A DNA stretch of 64,000 nt from Alphaproteobacteria bacterium (GTDB lineage: Bacteria > Pseudomonadota > Alphaproteobacteria > ATCC43930 > CGMCC-115725): contig JAGWON010000002.1 of the NCBI GenBank assembly GCA_028871055.1, forward strand, positions 124,001-188,000. Reading direction: 5' to 3'. Below, one piece after another: positions 52,933 to 62,481 of the stretch; the stretch's first letter is position 1, and every line of letters starts with the position of its first letter. The position numbers and the translations under genes are program-made. A model generated the notes under the pieces. That model was not told the origin of the DNA. It was given only the letters and a program-made list of their open reading frames with translations, and searched no databases.

Positions 52933-54202
52933 GCGAGTCCTCCGGCCGCGCCGCCTTCAGCGCCGCGACGGCGTCGATCGCGGCGGCTTCGCCCGACAGA
53001 TAGGCGCCGTGCGCGGTGCCGAAATGCGGGATCGAGCACGCCTCGCCGGCGAAGAACAGCCGGCCGTCCACCGGCGCTGCGAGCACCTTGCGGTCGCTGG
53101 CGTGGCCGGGCAGCGCCATCGAATAGGATCCGCGCGAGAACGCATTGCGGCCCCAGGCGGACGCCGCGATCGGCGAAAGATGTGGCTTGATCGCGGCACC
53201 GAACAGGCCGGCGAGCTCGTTCCTGGCGAATTCGGCCATGGCGTCGGCACCGTCGCGCTCGAGTTCAGCCGAGAGCTCGCCGCCGAAGAATCCGGCGACG
53301 ACTGGCCAACCGTGCGGCTTGATCTGATAGCTCCCGGTCTCGACGCGGTCGAGCGCGCCGACCAGGTGCCGATCGCTCTCGCGCGCGAGCTCGCGGGCGC
53401 CGGCCTCGTCGAGGCGCAGAAACAGCTTGTTGACGATGCCGAGCGGCAAGCCGGCGGCGGCCGCGACCTTGTCGGCAAGCGGCGGCGAGAATTTCACCCG
53501 CTCTTCGGCGAGCACGGTGGTCGGCAGCGTCACGATGACCGCGCACGCCGTGAGCTCGCCGCGGTTGGTGGCAATGCGGATGTTGTGGCCGCCGTGATCG
53601 ATGCGCTCGACCGTGGTGCCGAGCTCGATCGGCAGGCCTTCACCGTAGCGCGCGATGACCGTGCCGTAACCTTCGATCACGCGCCAATTGAGATAGGTTG
53701 AATCGTAACCGCCGTAGTCCCAGACCGAGACCTTGTCGAGCTCGGCGCCGTTGGCCCAGTTGCTGATCGCGCCGAGGAGCGCATTCCACTTGCCGCCGGG
53801 TTCGAGCACGCTCGACGCTGGCCGGTCCTCGCCGTCCTGGGCGGCGCGATCGAGCCGGTCGTAGAACGCTTCCATGGCCTCCTGCCACTCGCGCTGCGCG
53901 GCGTCGCCCTCGAACCAGGCGACCCGTCGTCCCCAATCCGGCAGCGTCTCGTCGACGGTGAAGCCGAGGTCGCGGGCGATGCGCGTCCACGGGTTGATAT
54001 CGGCGGAATGGAGCCATTCGCAACCGAGATCGATGCCGAAGCCGAGGCCGCTGGGCACGGTATGGGCGCGGCCGCCGAGCCGCTCGCGCGCCTCGATGAC
54101 CTTGACCGCGAGCCGCGCCGATACCAGGTGCTTGGCGGCAGCGATTCCCGCCGCGCCCGCGCCCACGACCACGACATCGAATTCGCCGCTGCTTTCCGTC
54201 AT
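52877..54202 (-). CDS. FAD-dependent amine oxidase-like protein
   Basis: Protein of 441 residues from the ATG at 54202. The FAD motif VVVVGAGAAGIAAAKHL is followed by IEARERLGGRAHTV, the monoamine-oxidase signature. FAGEACSIPHFGTAHGAYLSGEAAA closes the FAD site. It oxidises an amine or polyamine; no neighbour tells which. Convergent overlap of 56 bases with the GNAT gene is small enough to be real. Confidence 0.87.
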   Translation of the reverse strand: MTESSGEFDVVVVGAGAAGIAAAKHLVSARLAVKVIEARERLGGRAHTVPSGLGFGIDLGCEWLHSADINPWTRIARDLGFTVDETLPDWGRRVAWFEGDAAQREWQEAMEAFYDRLDRAAQDGEDRPASSVLEPGGKWNALLGAISNWANGAELDKVSVWDYGGYDSTYLNWRVIEGYGTVIARYGEGLPIELGTTVERIDHGGHNIRIATNRGELTACAVIVTLPTTVLAEERVKFSPPLADKVAAAAGLPLGIVNKLFLRLDEAGARELARESDRHLVGALDRVETGSYQIKPHGWPVVAGFFGGELSAELERDGADAMAEFARNELAGLFGAAIKPHLSPIAASAWGRNAFSRGSYSMALPGHASDRKVLAAPVDGRLFFAGEACSIPHFGTAHGAYLSGEAAAIDAVAALKAARPEDSPNRTAAAWRGAPPIPAGT

Positions 54203-54245
54203 AGTGACCCTATCCGCCGCACCTATCATAAAACCGTCGTTCCCG

Positions 54246-55052
54246 ATGCCCGATCCCGAAACCGTCGCCCGGTTGATCCGCGAAACCGCGCAAAGCGTCA
54301 TACTGCCGCGCTTCGGAACGCTCAAGCGCGAGGAGATGCGCGAGAAAGCTCCGGGCGACCTGGTGACGATCGCCGATCTCGAGGCCGAGCGCATGCTGAC
54401 GGCGCGACTAAGTGAAATGGCGCCCGGTTCCGCGGTCTTGGGCGAGGAGGGGGTTGCCGAAGACCCGACGCGGCTGAGGCTAACGTCGACGTGTGACAAT
54501 TTGTGGATCATCGATCCGGTGGATGGGACCGCCAATTTCGCCCGCGGCCAGCCCGGCTTCTCGGTCATCGTCGCCTATGTCGAGCGCGGCCGCACGCGCG
54601 CCGGCTGGATCCTCGATCCGCTCGGTGATCGCCTGGTCTGGGCACGCGCGGGTGACGGTGCATGGTCGGGCGGCCGCCGCCTGCGTCTCGCGCCGGCGCC
54701 GGCCGATGCGATCGGTTCCGCCTATGGCCGCGCCGCCGCCGGCATGCGCTCGGCCAACGCGATCGAACAGGCGGGGATGCGCACCCGCAATCTCGGTTCG
54801 AGCGGACTCGAATACATCGCGCTGGCGCTGGGCGAAGCGCATTTCGCGCTGCATACGCGGTCGCTGCCGTGGGATCACGCCGCCGGCATGCTGATCGCGA
54901 CGGAGGCCGGCGGCCGCGCCGCATTTCTCGACGGGACGCGCTACGATCCGGGCATCCATGATCGGGCGCCGCTGGCGGCGAGCGACGCCACGTGCTGGGC
55001 GCGAGTGCGCGACGTCGTTACGGCGCCGGCACACGACGCAGCGACGCCATGA
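54246..55052 (+). CDS. Inositol monophosphatase-family protein
   Basis: Protein of 268 residues from the ATG at 54246. Metal-binding motifs are VLGEEG (Glu67-Glu68), DPVDGTANF (Asp90, Asp93) and LPWDHAAGMLIATEAGG. The family includes SuhB, histidinol-phosphatase and fructose bisphosphatase; the substrate is unassigned. The stop overlaps the SDR start by ATGA. Confidence 0.88.
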   Translation: MPDPETVARLIRETAQSVILPRFGTLKREEMREKAPGDLVTIADLEAERMLTARLSEMAPGSAVLGEEGVAEDPTRLRLTSTCDNLWIIDPVDGTANFARGQPGFSVIVAYVERGRTRAGWILDPLGDRLVWARAGDGAWSGGRRLRLAPAPADAIGSAYGRAAAGMRSANAIEQAGMRTRNLGSSGLEYIALALGEAHFALHTRSLPWDHAAGMLIATEAGGRAAFLDGTRYDPGIHDRAPLAASDATCWARVRDVVTAPAHDAATP

Positions 55053-55894
55053 CGTCGATGCGGGGCAAAACGGTGATCGTCACCGGCGCGACCGCCGGTA
55101 TCGGCCGCGTGGTCTGCGGACGCCTGGCGACGATGGGCGCGTCGCTCGCCCTGGTGGCGCGTGACCCGGCCAAAACCGACGCGCTCGCCGCCGAGTTGGT
55201 GCGCGGCGGCGCCGCGCACGTCAGCGTTCACGTCGCCGATCTGTCGTGCGTCGCCGAGGTGCGGCGCGTTGCCGGCGAGCTCGCGGCGCTGCCGCGGCTC
55301 GACGTGCTGCTCAACAACGCCGGCGCGATCTTCAGCCGGCGCGAGCAGACGGCGGACGGATTCGAGCGCACCTTCGCGCTCAACCACCTGGCCTATTTCG
55401 CGTTGACCAACCTGTTGCTCGATCGATTCAAGGCGACGGCACCTGCGCGCATCGTCAACGTCGCCTCCGAGGCGCATCGCGGCGCCGCGCTCGACTTCGC
55501 CGATCTGCAGACGGCGCGCGGCTACAGCGGCTGGCTCGCCTACAAGCGGTCGAAGCTGTGCAACATCCTGTTCACGCGGACGCTCGCGCGGCGTCTGGCC
55601 AGTTCGGGCGTCACCGCCAACGCACTCCATCCCGGCTTCGTCGCGACGAGCTTCGGCAACAACAACGGCGGCCTTTTTCGCGCCGGCCTCGGTCTCGCCA
55701 AGCGCGTCATGGCGGTTCCGCCCGCAGAAGGCGCCAAGACGCCGGTCTATCTCGTTTCCGCGCCCGAGGTCGCGGGCCTGTCGGGACTCTACTTCGACAA
55801 GTGCGCGTCCCGCGAACCGTCCGCCGCGGCGCAGGACGACGACGCAGCCGAGCGGCTGTGGCGCGAAAGTGCGCGCCTCGCGGCGATCGGCTGA
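55049..55894 (+). CDS. Short-chain dehydrogenase/reductase
   Basis: Protein of 281 residues from the ATG at 55049, overlapping the phosphatase stop. TGATAGIG (residues 12-19) binds the cofactor; LLNNAG, SEAHRG and LAYKRSKL (YxxxK) are the SDR catalytic set. LFTRTLARRLASSGVTANALHPGFVAT and CASREPSAAAQDDDAAERLW resemble the retinol-dehydrogenase-like branch. Substrate unknown. Confidence 0.9.
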   Translation: MTSMRGKTVIVTGATAGIGRVVCGRLATMGASLALVARDPAKTDALAAELVRGGAAHVSVHVADLSCVAEVRRVAGELAALPRLDVLLNNAGAIFSRREQTADGFERTFALNHLAYFALTNLLLDRFKATAPARIVNVASEAHRGAALDFADLQTARGYSGWLAYKRSKLCNILFTRTLARRLASSGVTANALHPGFVATSFGNNNGGLFRAGLGLAKRVMAVPPAEGAKTPVYLVSAPEVAGLSGLYFDKCASREPSAAAQDDDAAERLWRESARLAAIG

Positions 55895-55902
55895 GACTGG
55901 AT

Positions 55903-56430
55903 TCAATCGAGGGGAAAGAAATCGACGGCCTCGGCGACGACGCTCTGACGCGCCGCTTCGCCCGGCTGACCCGTCGGCTGGGGCGCATAGATCGTGGCGC
56001 CAAAGATGCCGTCGCCGTGATTGCCGTCGCTCGCCAGCGGCATGATGATTCGCTCGCCCTGGCCGTGACGCCCGGCGTGGATGAAGACCGGACCGCTGCC
56101 GTGCGCAAAGGTGGGCTCGGTGACGACGCGTTTGTGCCGCGCAAACATCCGCTCGTACTGGCGACCGGCGAAGAATTCCTTCATCGGCTTGCCGCGCAGG
56201 CTCTCGCCGAATGCGTCGGTGATGGCATCGCCCGCGAGCCGGCCGGTGAAGGTGTCGCTGGCGCTATCGTACTTCCAGGACCAGACGATCCGCAGGTACG
56301 GGGCGATCGCGGCCGGATCGAGGTCCTTCCAGCCGGGCATGCGCTTGGTGCCGCGGGCCGCCTGCCAGTGCAGCGCGATGCTGCGAAGCTCGGGCGATCT
56401 GATCGCCGCGAGAAAATCCTGAAAGCTCAT
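55903..56430 (-). CDS. PAS-domain protein of the PAS_5 type
   Basis: Protein of 175 residues with one PAS-like domain ([33 protein letters not shown], then [23 protein letters not shown]). Frequent in alphaproteobacteria as stand-alone sensors with unknown output. Only eight bases separate its stop from the convergent SDR gene. Confidence 0.85.
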   Translation of the reverse strand: MSFQDFLAAIRSPELRSIALHWQAARGTKRMPGWKDLDPAAIAPYLRIVWSWKYDSASDTFTGRLAGDAITDAFGESLRGKPMKEFFAGRQYERMFARHKRVVTEPTFAHGSGPVFIHAGRHGQGERIIMPLASDGNHGDGIFGATIYAPQPTGQPGEAARQSVVAEAVDFFPLD

Positions 56431-56578
56431 CGGTTATCACCTGACCGCGCAAACCGTCGCGCGTTTCGAGCCCGAGCCGCTTTTGCCCCTATGCTCTACG
56501 GCGCCGGCCGCGCCAGAGCCAGGATATACGCGGCACCCGCCTGGAGCGACCCTGCCATATGTCCTATATGATGGGGCC

Positions 56579-57514
56579 ATGGCGCGAAATCCCTATGAAG
56601 TGCTGGGCGTGGCGCGCGACGCGAGCGAGGACGACATTCGCCGCGCCTATCGCCGCCTCGCCAAGCAGTATCATCCCGACCTCAATCCGGGGAACAAGGA
56701 GGCCGAGGCGCGCTTCAAGGAGGTCAGCGCCGCCAACGATCTCCTCGCCGATGCGGCCAAGCGCGCGCGCTACGACCGCGGCGAGATCGACGAGACCGGC
56801 GCCGAGAAGCCGCAATACCGCGCCGACTATCGCGGCTTCGCCGAAGGGCCCGACGGCGCGAAATACTATACCAGCGAAGGCGTCGCGCCCGAGGACCTGG
56901 AGGACCTGTTCGCGATCTTCGGCCGCGGCGCGGCGGGCGGCGCGGGACCGTTCACGCGGCGCACGCATGTCCGCATGCGCGGCGCCGATCAGCGCTACAT
57001 GCTGACCATCGATTTTCTCGAGGCGATCAACGGCGCGCGGAAGCGCCTCCTGCTCGCGCCCGACAAGAGCCTCGACGTTACCATCCCGCCCGGCCTCAAG
57101 GACGGCCAGATCCTGCGCTTGAAGGAGCAGGGCGCCGACGGCATCGGCGGCGGGCCGAAGGGCGACGCCTTGATCGAGGTGCACGTCGCGCCGCATCCGC
57201 TGTTCCGGCGCGAGGGCGACGACATCCATCTCGAGCTGCCGGTGACGATCGCCGAGGCGGCGCTCGGCGGCAAGATCTCGGTGCCGACGCCGAGCGGCGC
57301 GGTGACGATGACGGTGCCGGCCGGCTCGAACACCGGCACGCGACTCAGGCTGCGGGGCAAGGGCGCGCCGACATCCGACGGCGGTCAGGGCGACGAATAC
57401 GTCACGCTGAAGGTCGTGCTGCCCGAGGGCGGCGACCAGGCGCTTGCCGACTTCTTGCGCGACTGGGCGCCGAAGCATCCTTATGACCCGCGTCGCGCCA
57501 CGGGGCCGGCATGA
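56579..57514 (+). CDS. DnaJ-type co-chaperone (CbpA-like)
   Basis: Protein of 311 residues: J domain at 4-68 with HPD at 32-34, a short glycine-poor linker, then two C-terminal substrate-binding domains ([51 protein letters not shown]). No zinc-finger, so CbpA-like rather than canonical DnaJ. It overlaps the CbpM-like gene by ATGA, which supports a CbpA-CbpM pair. Confidence 0.92.
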   Translation: MARNPYEVLGVARDASEDDIRRAYRRLAKQYHPDLNPGNKEAEARFKEVSAANDLLADAAKRARYDRGEIDETGAEKPQYRADYRGFAEGPDGAKYYTSEGVAPEDLEDLFAIFGRGAAGGAGPFTRRTHVRMRGADQRYMLTIDFLEAINGARKRLLLAPDKSLDVTIPPGLKDGQILRLKEQGADGIGGGPKGDALIEVHVAPHPLFRREGDDIHLELPVTIAEAALGGKISVPTPSGAVTMTVPAGSNTGTRLRLRGKGAPTSDGGQGDEYVTLKVVLPEGGDQALADFLRDWAPKHPYDPRRATGPA

Positions 57515-57828
57515 TCACCTTCGACGCGGTCTGCCGCATGGTGAGCCTGGAGCCGCGCGAGCTCGAGCGCTGGATCGCCGAGTGCTGGGTGCTGCCCGAG
57601 AGCGAGGCGTCGGGTTACGTCTTCAGCGAATTCGACGTGGCGCGCGTGCGACTGATCGTCGAGCTGCGCCGCGACCTCGCCGTCGGCGAGGAGGCGGTGC
57701 CGGTCGTGCTGCGGCTGCTCGATCAGCTTTATGCCACGCGGCGCCGCATGCGGTCGCTGCTGCAGGCGCTCGAGACCTTGCCCGATGAGCACCGAGCGGC
57801 GGTGCTCCGGCGCCTCGGCGAGGAGTAA
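57511..57828 (+). CDS. CbpM-like chaperone modulator (MerR-like fold)
   Basis: Protein of 105 residues, [50 protein letters not shown], with the helix-turn-helix-like CbpM fold and a C-terminal helix [21 protein letters not shown]. CbpM binds the J domain and inhibits DnaK stimulation. Coupled to the CbpA-like gene. Confidence 0.88.
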   Translation: MITFDAVCRMVSLEPRELERWIAECWVLPESEASGYVFSEFDVARVRLIVELRRDLAVGEEAVPVVLRLLDQLYATRRRMRSLLQALETLPDEHRAAVLRRLGEE

Positions 57829-57834
57829 GCGCCC

Positions 57835-57976
57835 AGGGCTATCGCATTTGGATTCTTTGTACGGTAGCTCTGTTCACCTCATACCGGCGAAAGCCGGTAT
57901 CCATTGGCGAAATGGGTCCCGGCTGTCGCCGGGACGGCAGATTTTCATTCACCGAATCCTCATATGCGATTGCCCT
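57835..57976. repeat. Nested palindrome, MITE-like (about 140 bases)
   Basis: Outer imperfect arms are AGGGCTATCGCATTTGGATTC (57835-57855) and the reverse complement near 57954-57976 (GAATCCTCATATGCGATTGCCCT). The centre contains a family C hairpin (ATACCGGCGAAAGCCGGTAT and GTCCCGGCTGTCGCCGGGAC). It lies in the 207-base gap before the CopD gene. Ends resemble the centre of 6781-6857. Confidence 0.6.
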
Positions 57977-58035
57977 AAGTAGGCGCCAAAGGCGGGTTCC
58001 GCGGCCGGGCCGATGGCGCTAGACTGCCGGCCGCC

Positions 58036-58476
58036 ATGATCTTCGGACTGCTGCTCCACATCCTCGCTGCCACGATCTGGGTGGGCGGCATGTTCTTCGC
58101 CCATTTCATGCTGCGGCCCGCGGCGGCGCCGCTCGAGCCCGGCGTCCGGCTGCCGTTGATGCGCCGCGCGCTCGCCCGCTTTTTCCCTTGGGTGTGGGTG
58201 TCGATCGCGCTGCTCGCGTTGTCGGGCGCCGGCATGATCAAGCTCGGCGCCGACAGCCTCTCCATCCAGATCATGATGGGGCTCGGTATCGTGATGATGT
58301 TGGCCTTCGGCCACCTTTATTTCGCGCCGTGGCGGCGGTTCCAGCGCGCACTCGACGGCGGCGACCTGCCGGCGGCGGCGGCGCAGCTCACCCAGGTCCG
58401 CGCCATCGTCACGTTCAATCTCGTCCTCGGCCTCGTCGTCGTCGCGATCGGCGCGACCGGACGGTATTGGCAATGA
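58036..58476 (+). CDS. CopD-like membrane protein
   Basis: Protein of 146 residues with four hydrophobic helices: IFGLLLHILAATIWVGGMFFAHFML, FPWVWVSIALLALSGAGMI, IQIMMGLGIVMMLAFGHLYF and AIVTFNLVLGLVVVAIGATG. HILAATIWVGG resembles the CopD/YcnJ copper or heme-binding family. Stop overlaps the GST start. Confidence 0.78.
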   Translation: MIFGLLLHILAATIWVGGMFFAHFMLRPAAAPLEPGVRLPLMRRALARFFPWVWVSIALLALSGAGMIKLGADSLSIQIMMGLGIVMMLAFGHLYFAPWRRFQRALDGGDLPAAAAQLTQVRAIVTFNLVLGLVVVAIGATGRYWQ

Positions 58477-59177
58477 GCGGCGCCGCACTCAAGCTCTACG
58501 ATCTCGCCGGCGCCGATGACAACTGCCGCTTCAGCCCGTTTTGCTGGCGTGCCAAGCTCGCCCTCGCGCACAAGAGGCTCGCGGTCGAGACCATTCCCTG
58601 GCGCTTCACCGAGAAGGACCGCATCGCGGCTTCGGGCCAGGGCCGGGTGCCGGTGTTGGTCGACGGCGACAAATGGATCGCGGATTCCTGGAACATCGCC
58701 TGCTATCTCGAGGACGCCTATCCCGACCGGCCGTCGCTGTTCGGCGGCGGCGCGGGCCGCGCGCTCACGTGCTTCTATGTCGGCTGGGCCGATACCGTGC
58801 TGCAGCCGGCGATGGTGCGGCTGATCGTGCGCGACATCGTCGATCACCTCCATCCCAAGGACCGCGACTATTTTCGCAAATCGCGCGAGGAACGCCTCGG
58901 CAAGACGCTCGAAGAGGTGGTGGCCGACCGCGACAAGAGCCTGCCGGCGTTCCGTGCCAGCCTGGCACCGCTGCGCACGGTGCTGAAGGACCAGCCATTC
59001 CTCGGCGGCGCCTCGCCGCTCCAGGCCGACTATGTCGTCTTCGGCGGCTTCCAATGGGCGCGCGCGATCAGCGCCTTCGCGCTGCTCGACAAGAACGACG
59101 TGGTCCATGCCTGGCGCGAGCGCCTTCTCGATCTCTACGACGGGCTGGCCCGCAAGGCGCCTGCGGTGGCAGCCTAA
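58473..59177 (+). CDS. Glutathione S-transferase-family protein
   Basis: Protein of 234 residues: N-terminal thioredoxin-like half (NCRFSPFCWRAKLALAHKRLAVE, then GRVPVLVDGDKWIADSWNIACYLEDAYP) and an all-helical half (DYVVFGGFQWARAISAFALL). The start overlaps the CopD-like stop (ATGA). Substrate unknown; could be a detoxification or isomerase enzyme. Confidence 0.88.
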   Translation: MSGAALKLYDLAGADDNCRFSPFCWRAKLALAHKRLAVETIPWRFTEKDRIAASGQGRVPVLVDGDKWIADSWNIACYLEDAYPDRPSLFGGGAGRALTCFYVGWADTVLQPAMVRLIVRDIVDHLHPKDRDYFRKSREERLGKTLEEVVADRDKSLPAFRASLAPLRTVLKDQPFLGGASPLQADYVVFGGFQWARAISAFALLDKNDVVHAWRERLLDLYDGLARKAPAVAA

Positions 59178-59300
59178 ATCGCTGAATGCGCATGTTATTT
59201 CAGGGTTGGTGAAGGCGGTTAGCCTGTATTATCCTGCCGGCAAGGCAGGCGGAATGGCACGGGGCCGGGCCGTAGCCACAACATCGGGGAGGAGTTTTCC

Positions 59301-60392
59301 ATGGATCGACGTAATTTCATCAAGGCCGGCGGCGTCGGCCTTGCGGCGACGACCATTGCCGCGCCGGCGATTGCGCAAACGACGCCGACGCTGAGCTGGC
59401 GCCTCGTGGCGAGCTGGCCCAAGAGCCTCGATACGCTCTTTGGCGGGGCCGACTACTTCGCCAAGCTCGTGGCGGAGATGACCGACAACAAGTTCCAGAT
59501 CCGCACCTTTGCCGGCGGCGAGCTGGTGCCGCCCTTGCAGGTGCTCGACGCGGTGCAGAACGGCACCGTCGAACTGGGCCACACCGCGCCCTACTATTAC
59601 GTCGGCAAGGATCCGACCTTCACCTTCGACTGCACGGCGCCGTTCGGCGCGAACTACCGCATCCAGAACTCGTGGCTGCGGAACGGCGGCGGCCGCGCGC
59701 TGATGGACGAGTTCTATGCGGGCTATAACGTTGTTTCCATCCCGTGCGGCAACACCGGCACCCAGTCGGGCGGCTGGTGGAAGAAGGAGATCAAGACGGT
59801 CAGCGATCTCAAGGGTGTCAAATTCCGCATCGGCGGCTGGGGCGGCGCGGTGTTGTCGAAGCTCGGCGTCGTGCCGCAGATGCTCGCCGGCGGTGACATC
59901 TATCCTGCGCTCGAGAAGGGCACGATCGACGGCGCCGAGTGGGTGGGGCCGTACGACGACGAGAAGCTCGGCTTCCAGAAGGTCTGCAAGTACTACTACC
60001 ATCCCGGCTGGTGGGAAGGTCAGGCGCAACTCTCGGCCTACATCAATTTGGGCAAGTGGCACAGCCTGTCGAAGACCTATCAGACGGTGATCAAAGCCGC
60101 CGCAGCCGAGGCCAACAACTGGATGATCGGCAAATACGACGCGGACAACCCGGCGGCGCTGAAACGGCTGATCGCCGGCGGCACGCAACTCCGTTACTGG
60201 TCGCGGCCGATCATGGAGGCCTGCTTCAAGGCGTCGCGCCAGCTTTACGCCGAGGAATCGGCGCGCAATCCGAAGTTCAAGAAGGTCTACAGCGAGTGGA
60301 CGCCCTTCTTGGCCACCGAAGACGAATGGATGCGCGTCGACGAGCAGCAGTTCGACAACTTCATGTACGCCAAGGTCGGCGCCAGGGCATAG
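59301..60392 (+). CDS. TRAP-transporter substrate-binding protein (DctP type)
   Basis: Protein of 363 residues with a twin-arginine signal (MDRRNFIKAGGVGLAATTIAAP). The mature part carries SWPKSLDTLFGGADYFAKLVAEM, DAVQNGTVELGHTAPYYYVG, LKGVKFRIGGWGG and EKGTIDGAEWVGPYDD, typical of the DctP family that includes the keto-acid-binding TakP-like proteins. A terminator follows at 60452. The matching permease gene at 62482-64000 is on the opposite strand, beyond an inserted gene. Confidence 0.9.
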   Translation: MDRRNFIKAGGVGLAATTIAAPAIAQTTPTLSWRLVASWPKSLDTLFGGADYFAKLVAEMTDNKFQIRTFAGGELVPPLQVLDAVQNGTVELGHTAPYYYVGKDPTFTFDCTAPFGANYRIQNSWLRNGGGRALMDEFYAGYNVVSIPCGNTGTQSGGWWKKEIKTVSDLKGVKFRIGGWGGAVLSKLGVVPQMLAGGDIYPALEKGTIDGAEWVGPYDDEKLGFQKVCKYYYHPGWWEGQAQLSAYINLGKWHSLSKTYQTVIKAAAAEANNWMIGKYDADNPAALKRLIAGGTQLRYWSRPIMEACFKASRQLYAEESARNPKFKKVYSEWTPFLATEDEWMRVDEQQFDNFMYAKVGARA

Positions 60393-60416
60393 CCGCGGCG
60401 CGGATCCAAACGACGA

Positions 60417-60463
60417 AAGCCCCGCCGGCGACGGCGCGTGTTGGAGCAAGTGGGGCGGCAGTT
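60417..60463 (+). repeat. Left arm of the inverted repeat flanking the membrane-GNAT gene
   Basis: AAGCCCCGCCG...GTGTTGGAGCAAGTGGGGCGGCAGTT. It aligns with the reverse complement of 62245-62290 over 47 positions with four mismatches and one gap. It overlaps the dctP terminator. Confidence 0.65.
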
Positions 60464-60492
60464 GCCAGATTTGGCAACGCCGCCCCTTTTTC
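60452..60492 (+). terminator. Rho-independent terminator of the TRAP binding-protein gene
   Basis: GGGGCGGC-A-GTTGCCA, a 4-base loop, TGGCAAC-GCCGCCCC, followed by TTTTTC. One bulged base. 60 bases after the stop. Confidence 0.85.
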
Positions 60493-60609
60493 TTTGGCGC
60501 TAATCTGTCAACTCAGATTTTCGGGTTAGTGTGTCTCGACCGCTTTCAATATGGCATCGCCTTGTGAATGTCGATAGGACACCGGGACCTAAGGCGACGC
60601 AGCGCTCGG

Positions 60610-62094
60610 CTAGTTCGGATGCAACACGCGTTGCGGTCTCAAGGACCGCCGCCAAATCCCTACTGACGTCTTTACGCCATCAGGGTTCTTAAGCGCGTAC
60701 ATTTCTTTCTTCTCCCATCCGATCTTTTTGTGAAATTTGATGGACGGAAGATTGAGCGGTTGTTCCCAAATGAAAGTCAAAGCTGTTTGATATTGAGAGG
60801 ACGCTTCCGCGAACAATTCATTATACAACATGCGACCATACTGGTTGAACCTATAGTCGGGATCGATGCAAATTTGTCTAACTATGATAGAGGGCTCAGA
60901 CGCTAACTGAGCAATATGATCATAAACCTCGTGTCGCGGGAACGCGTTCATTTTAGAGCTGCTGTGGGCCAACACGAATCCTACAAGCTTGCCAGAAATA
61001 ACCAGCATGAAGAAGTATTCAGCCTGCTCAATGAACGTACGGTATTCGTCTTCCCTATAAGGGAACAAAAATCCTTGCTGTAGCTGGCTTGCATCCGAAG
61101 TAAACCCGATCTTATTCGCGAGCGCCCCGATCGCATGGAGAGCTTCATTTGCACTGTGTGATTCAGCTGCACTGGGAGTTTCGGTTGCACGCAGGGTGGT
61201 CGGCACCCTAATAACCTGGGGCCAAGGTTGTGACAGCGACAAATGCTTTTCAAATTGATCGAGGTAAAACTTGAACCAATCAGGTTCGTTAGGACGCAGC
61301 ACCATAATTGGTTTGTCTACGCCGGCATCTAGCGGATAATGGCGGACATAGATAATGCCGTCTGCGGACTTTCGGTCTACGATATCCAGGCCAAAGCCGA
61401 GGGGAAAATCTACCGTTGAAACCTCAACCCGATCCCAGGCCTTTTGTGTCAGGTCTTTCAATCCATGTAGGGATGATTCAAGTCGCCCCGAAAATGCTCT
61501 TATCAATCCGTCAGTGAGTTTCCCGGTTTCTTGTAATGCGCCGTATTTGACAGCGTCGCTTCCCGGCTTCCCGATAATTGCCATAATGCGTCCGCCATTC
61601 TGGAGAACGTCCCGGAGGCACGGAATGTAATCTGTGAAGATTCGCCTGAGATTTGTCCCCGTAACACATAGCTCTTTGGCTCGAGCGAGATCATCGCGGT
61701 AGCTGTCCGGATATTTATGTAAGAGAATATCGCTTGGCTGAGTGATCTCACCGCGCTCAATTTGCCGATTAAATCGTTTCAGGATGAACACGAAAGAAAA
61801 GAGAACCAACAAAACAATGTCCAGAACGGACTGATTCCCAAGCGGATGAAACGACAGTACAAATCCCAATATGATTGCAATCAGTAAAAGCAGCCCACGT
61901 AGTTTCCAGTCACCTATCCAGTGGGTGAGCTGTAACAATTGATATGTCAATAAGAGGACTGCTCCCAGAACGAGGAACGAAATCAAATGTGCATCAGGAT
62001 CGAAGTGACTTAAGGGGATGCTTGCGAGGGCCGCCATCAAAGCTACATAGAGCGCCGGATGTTTCTCAAAGTCCTTAAAGAATTTATCCATCAT
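60610..62094 (-). CDS. Membrane protein with a C-terminal GNAT domain (low GC)
   Basis: Protein of 494 residues. The N-terminal about 105 residues form four hydrophobic helices (ALYVALMAALASIPL; FLVLGAVLLLTYQLL; GLLLLIAIILGFVLSF; VLDIVLLVLFSFVFIL). A middle region (about 125-300) with RAKELCVTGTNLRRIFTDYI and GGRIMAIIGKPGSDAVKYG resembles predicted effector/sensor domains of phospholipase-D-like type, but I cannot assign it. The C-terminal about 170 residues are GNAT (KLVGFVLAHSSSK; IVRQICIDPDYRFNQYGRML; WEQPLNLPSIKFHKKIGW). Base composition is clearly AT-richer than the flanks, indicating transfer. ATG at 62091 is also possible. Confidence 0.75.
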   Translation of the reverse strand: MMDKFFKDFEKHPALYVALMAALASIPLSHFDPDAHLISFLVLGAVLLLTYQLLQLTHWIGDWKLRGLLLLIAIILGFVLSFHPLGNQSVLDIVLLVLFSFVFILKRFNRQIERGEITQPSDILLHKYPDSYRDDLARAKELCVTGTNLRRIFTDYIPCLRDVLQNGGRIMAIIGKPGSDAVKYGALQETGKLTDGLIRAFSGRLESSLHGLKDLTQKAWDRVEVSTVDFPLGFGLDIVDRKSADGIIYVRHYPLDAGVDKPIMVLRPNEPDWFKFYLDQFEKHLSLSQPWPQVIRVPTTLRATETPSAAESHSANEALHAIGALANKIGFTSDASQLQQGFLFPYREDEYRTFIEQAEYFFMLVISGKLVGFVLAHSSSKMNAFPRHEVYDHIAQLASEPSIIVRQICIDPDYRFNQYGRMLYNELFAEASSQYQTALTFIWEQPLNLPSIKFHKKIGWEKKEMYALKNPDGVKTSVGIWRRSLRPQRVLHPN

Positions 62095-62244
62095 AGAAGT
62101 CTCTGTATGCAGTTCTGGAATTTCATCGACTAAAAATCATCCTCGTCAAATACGGTATTCAGACTCATTCGACCTGCTCCCCGATTTGCCCTCGGTCATA
62201 GGTAGGGTCTGTTCTGGTTATGCCCCGGATTGGGGCGGACTGCA

Positions 62245-62290
62245 AACTGCCACCCCACTTGCTCTAACACCGCCGGCGACGGCGGGGCTT
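62245..62290 (-). repeat. Right arm of the inverted repeat flanking the membrane-GNAT gene
   Basis: AACTGCCACCCCACTTGC...CGGCGGGGCTT, the inverted counterpart of 60417-60463. The 387-base gap 62095-62481 contains this arm, the family B repeat at 62327-62445 and no gene. Confidence 0.65.
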
Positions 62291-62326
62291 TTTGATGCTG
62301 GCCGGGCGCTGAACAACACTCAGCGG

Positions 62327-62445
62327 GTCATTGCAAGGAGGCCGAAGGCCGACGTAGCAATCCAGGAAACCTGTGGATTTCCGCTGCCTTTCTGGATCGC
62401 CGCGGCCCCGCCGCGCTGCGCTCGCGGGGCCTCGCGATGACGACG
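62327..62445. repeat. Intergenic palindrome, family B (diverged copy)
   Basis: GTCATTGCAAGGAGGCCGAAGGC...AGCAATCCAGG and TTTCTGGATCGCC...CTCGCGATGACGACG. Same outer and inner arm scheme as 4111-4210. Confidence 0.65.
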
Positions 62446-62481
62446 GAAGGACTTTTCAGCGTGCCAGGACGACGGCCGACG

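Noticed and set aside
62271-62293. Terminator CCGCC...GGCGG followed by TTTTT
   Set aside because: Short stem and no plus-strand gene upstream; it is better explained as part of the inverted-repeat arm.
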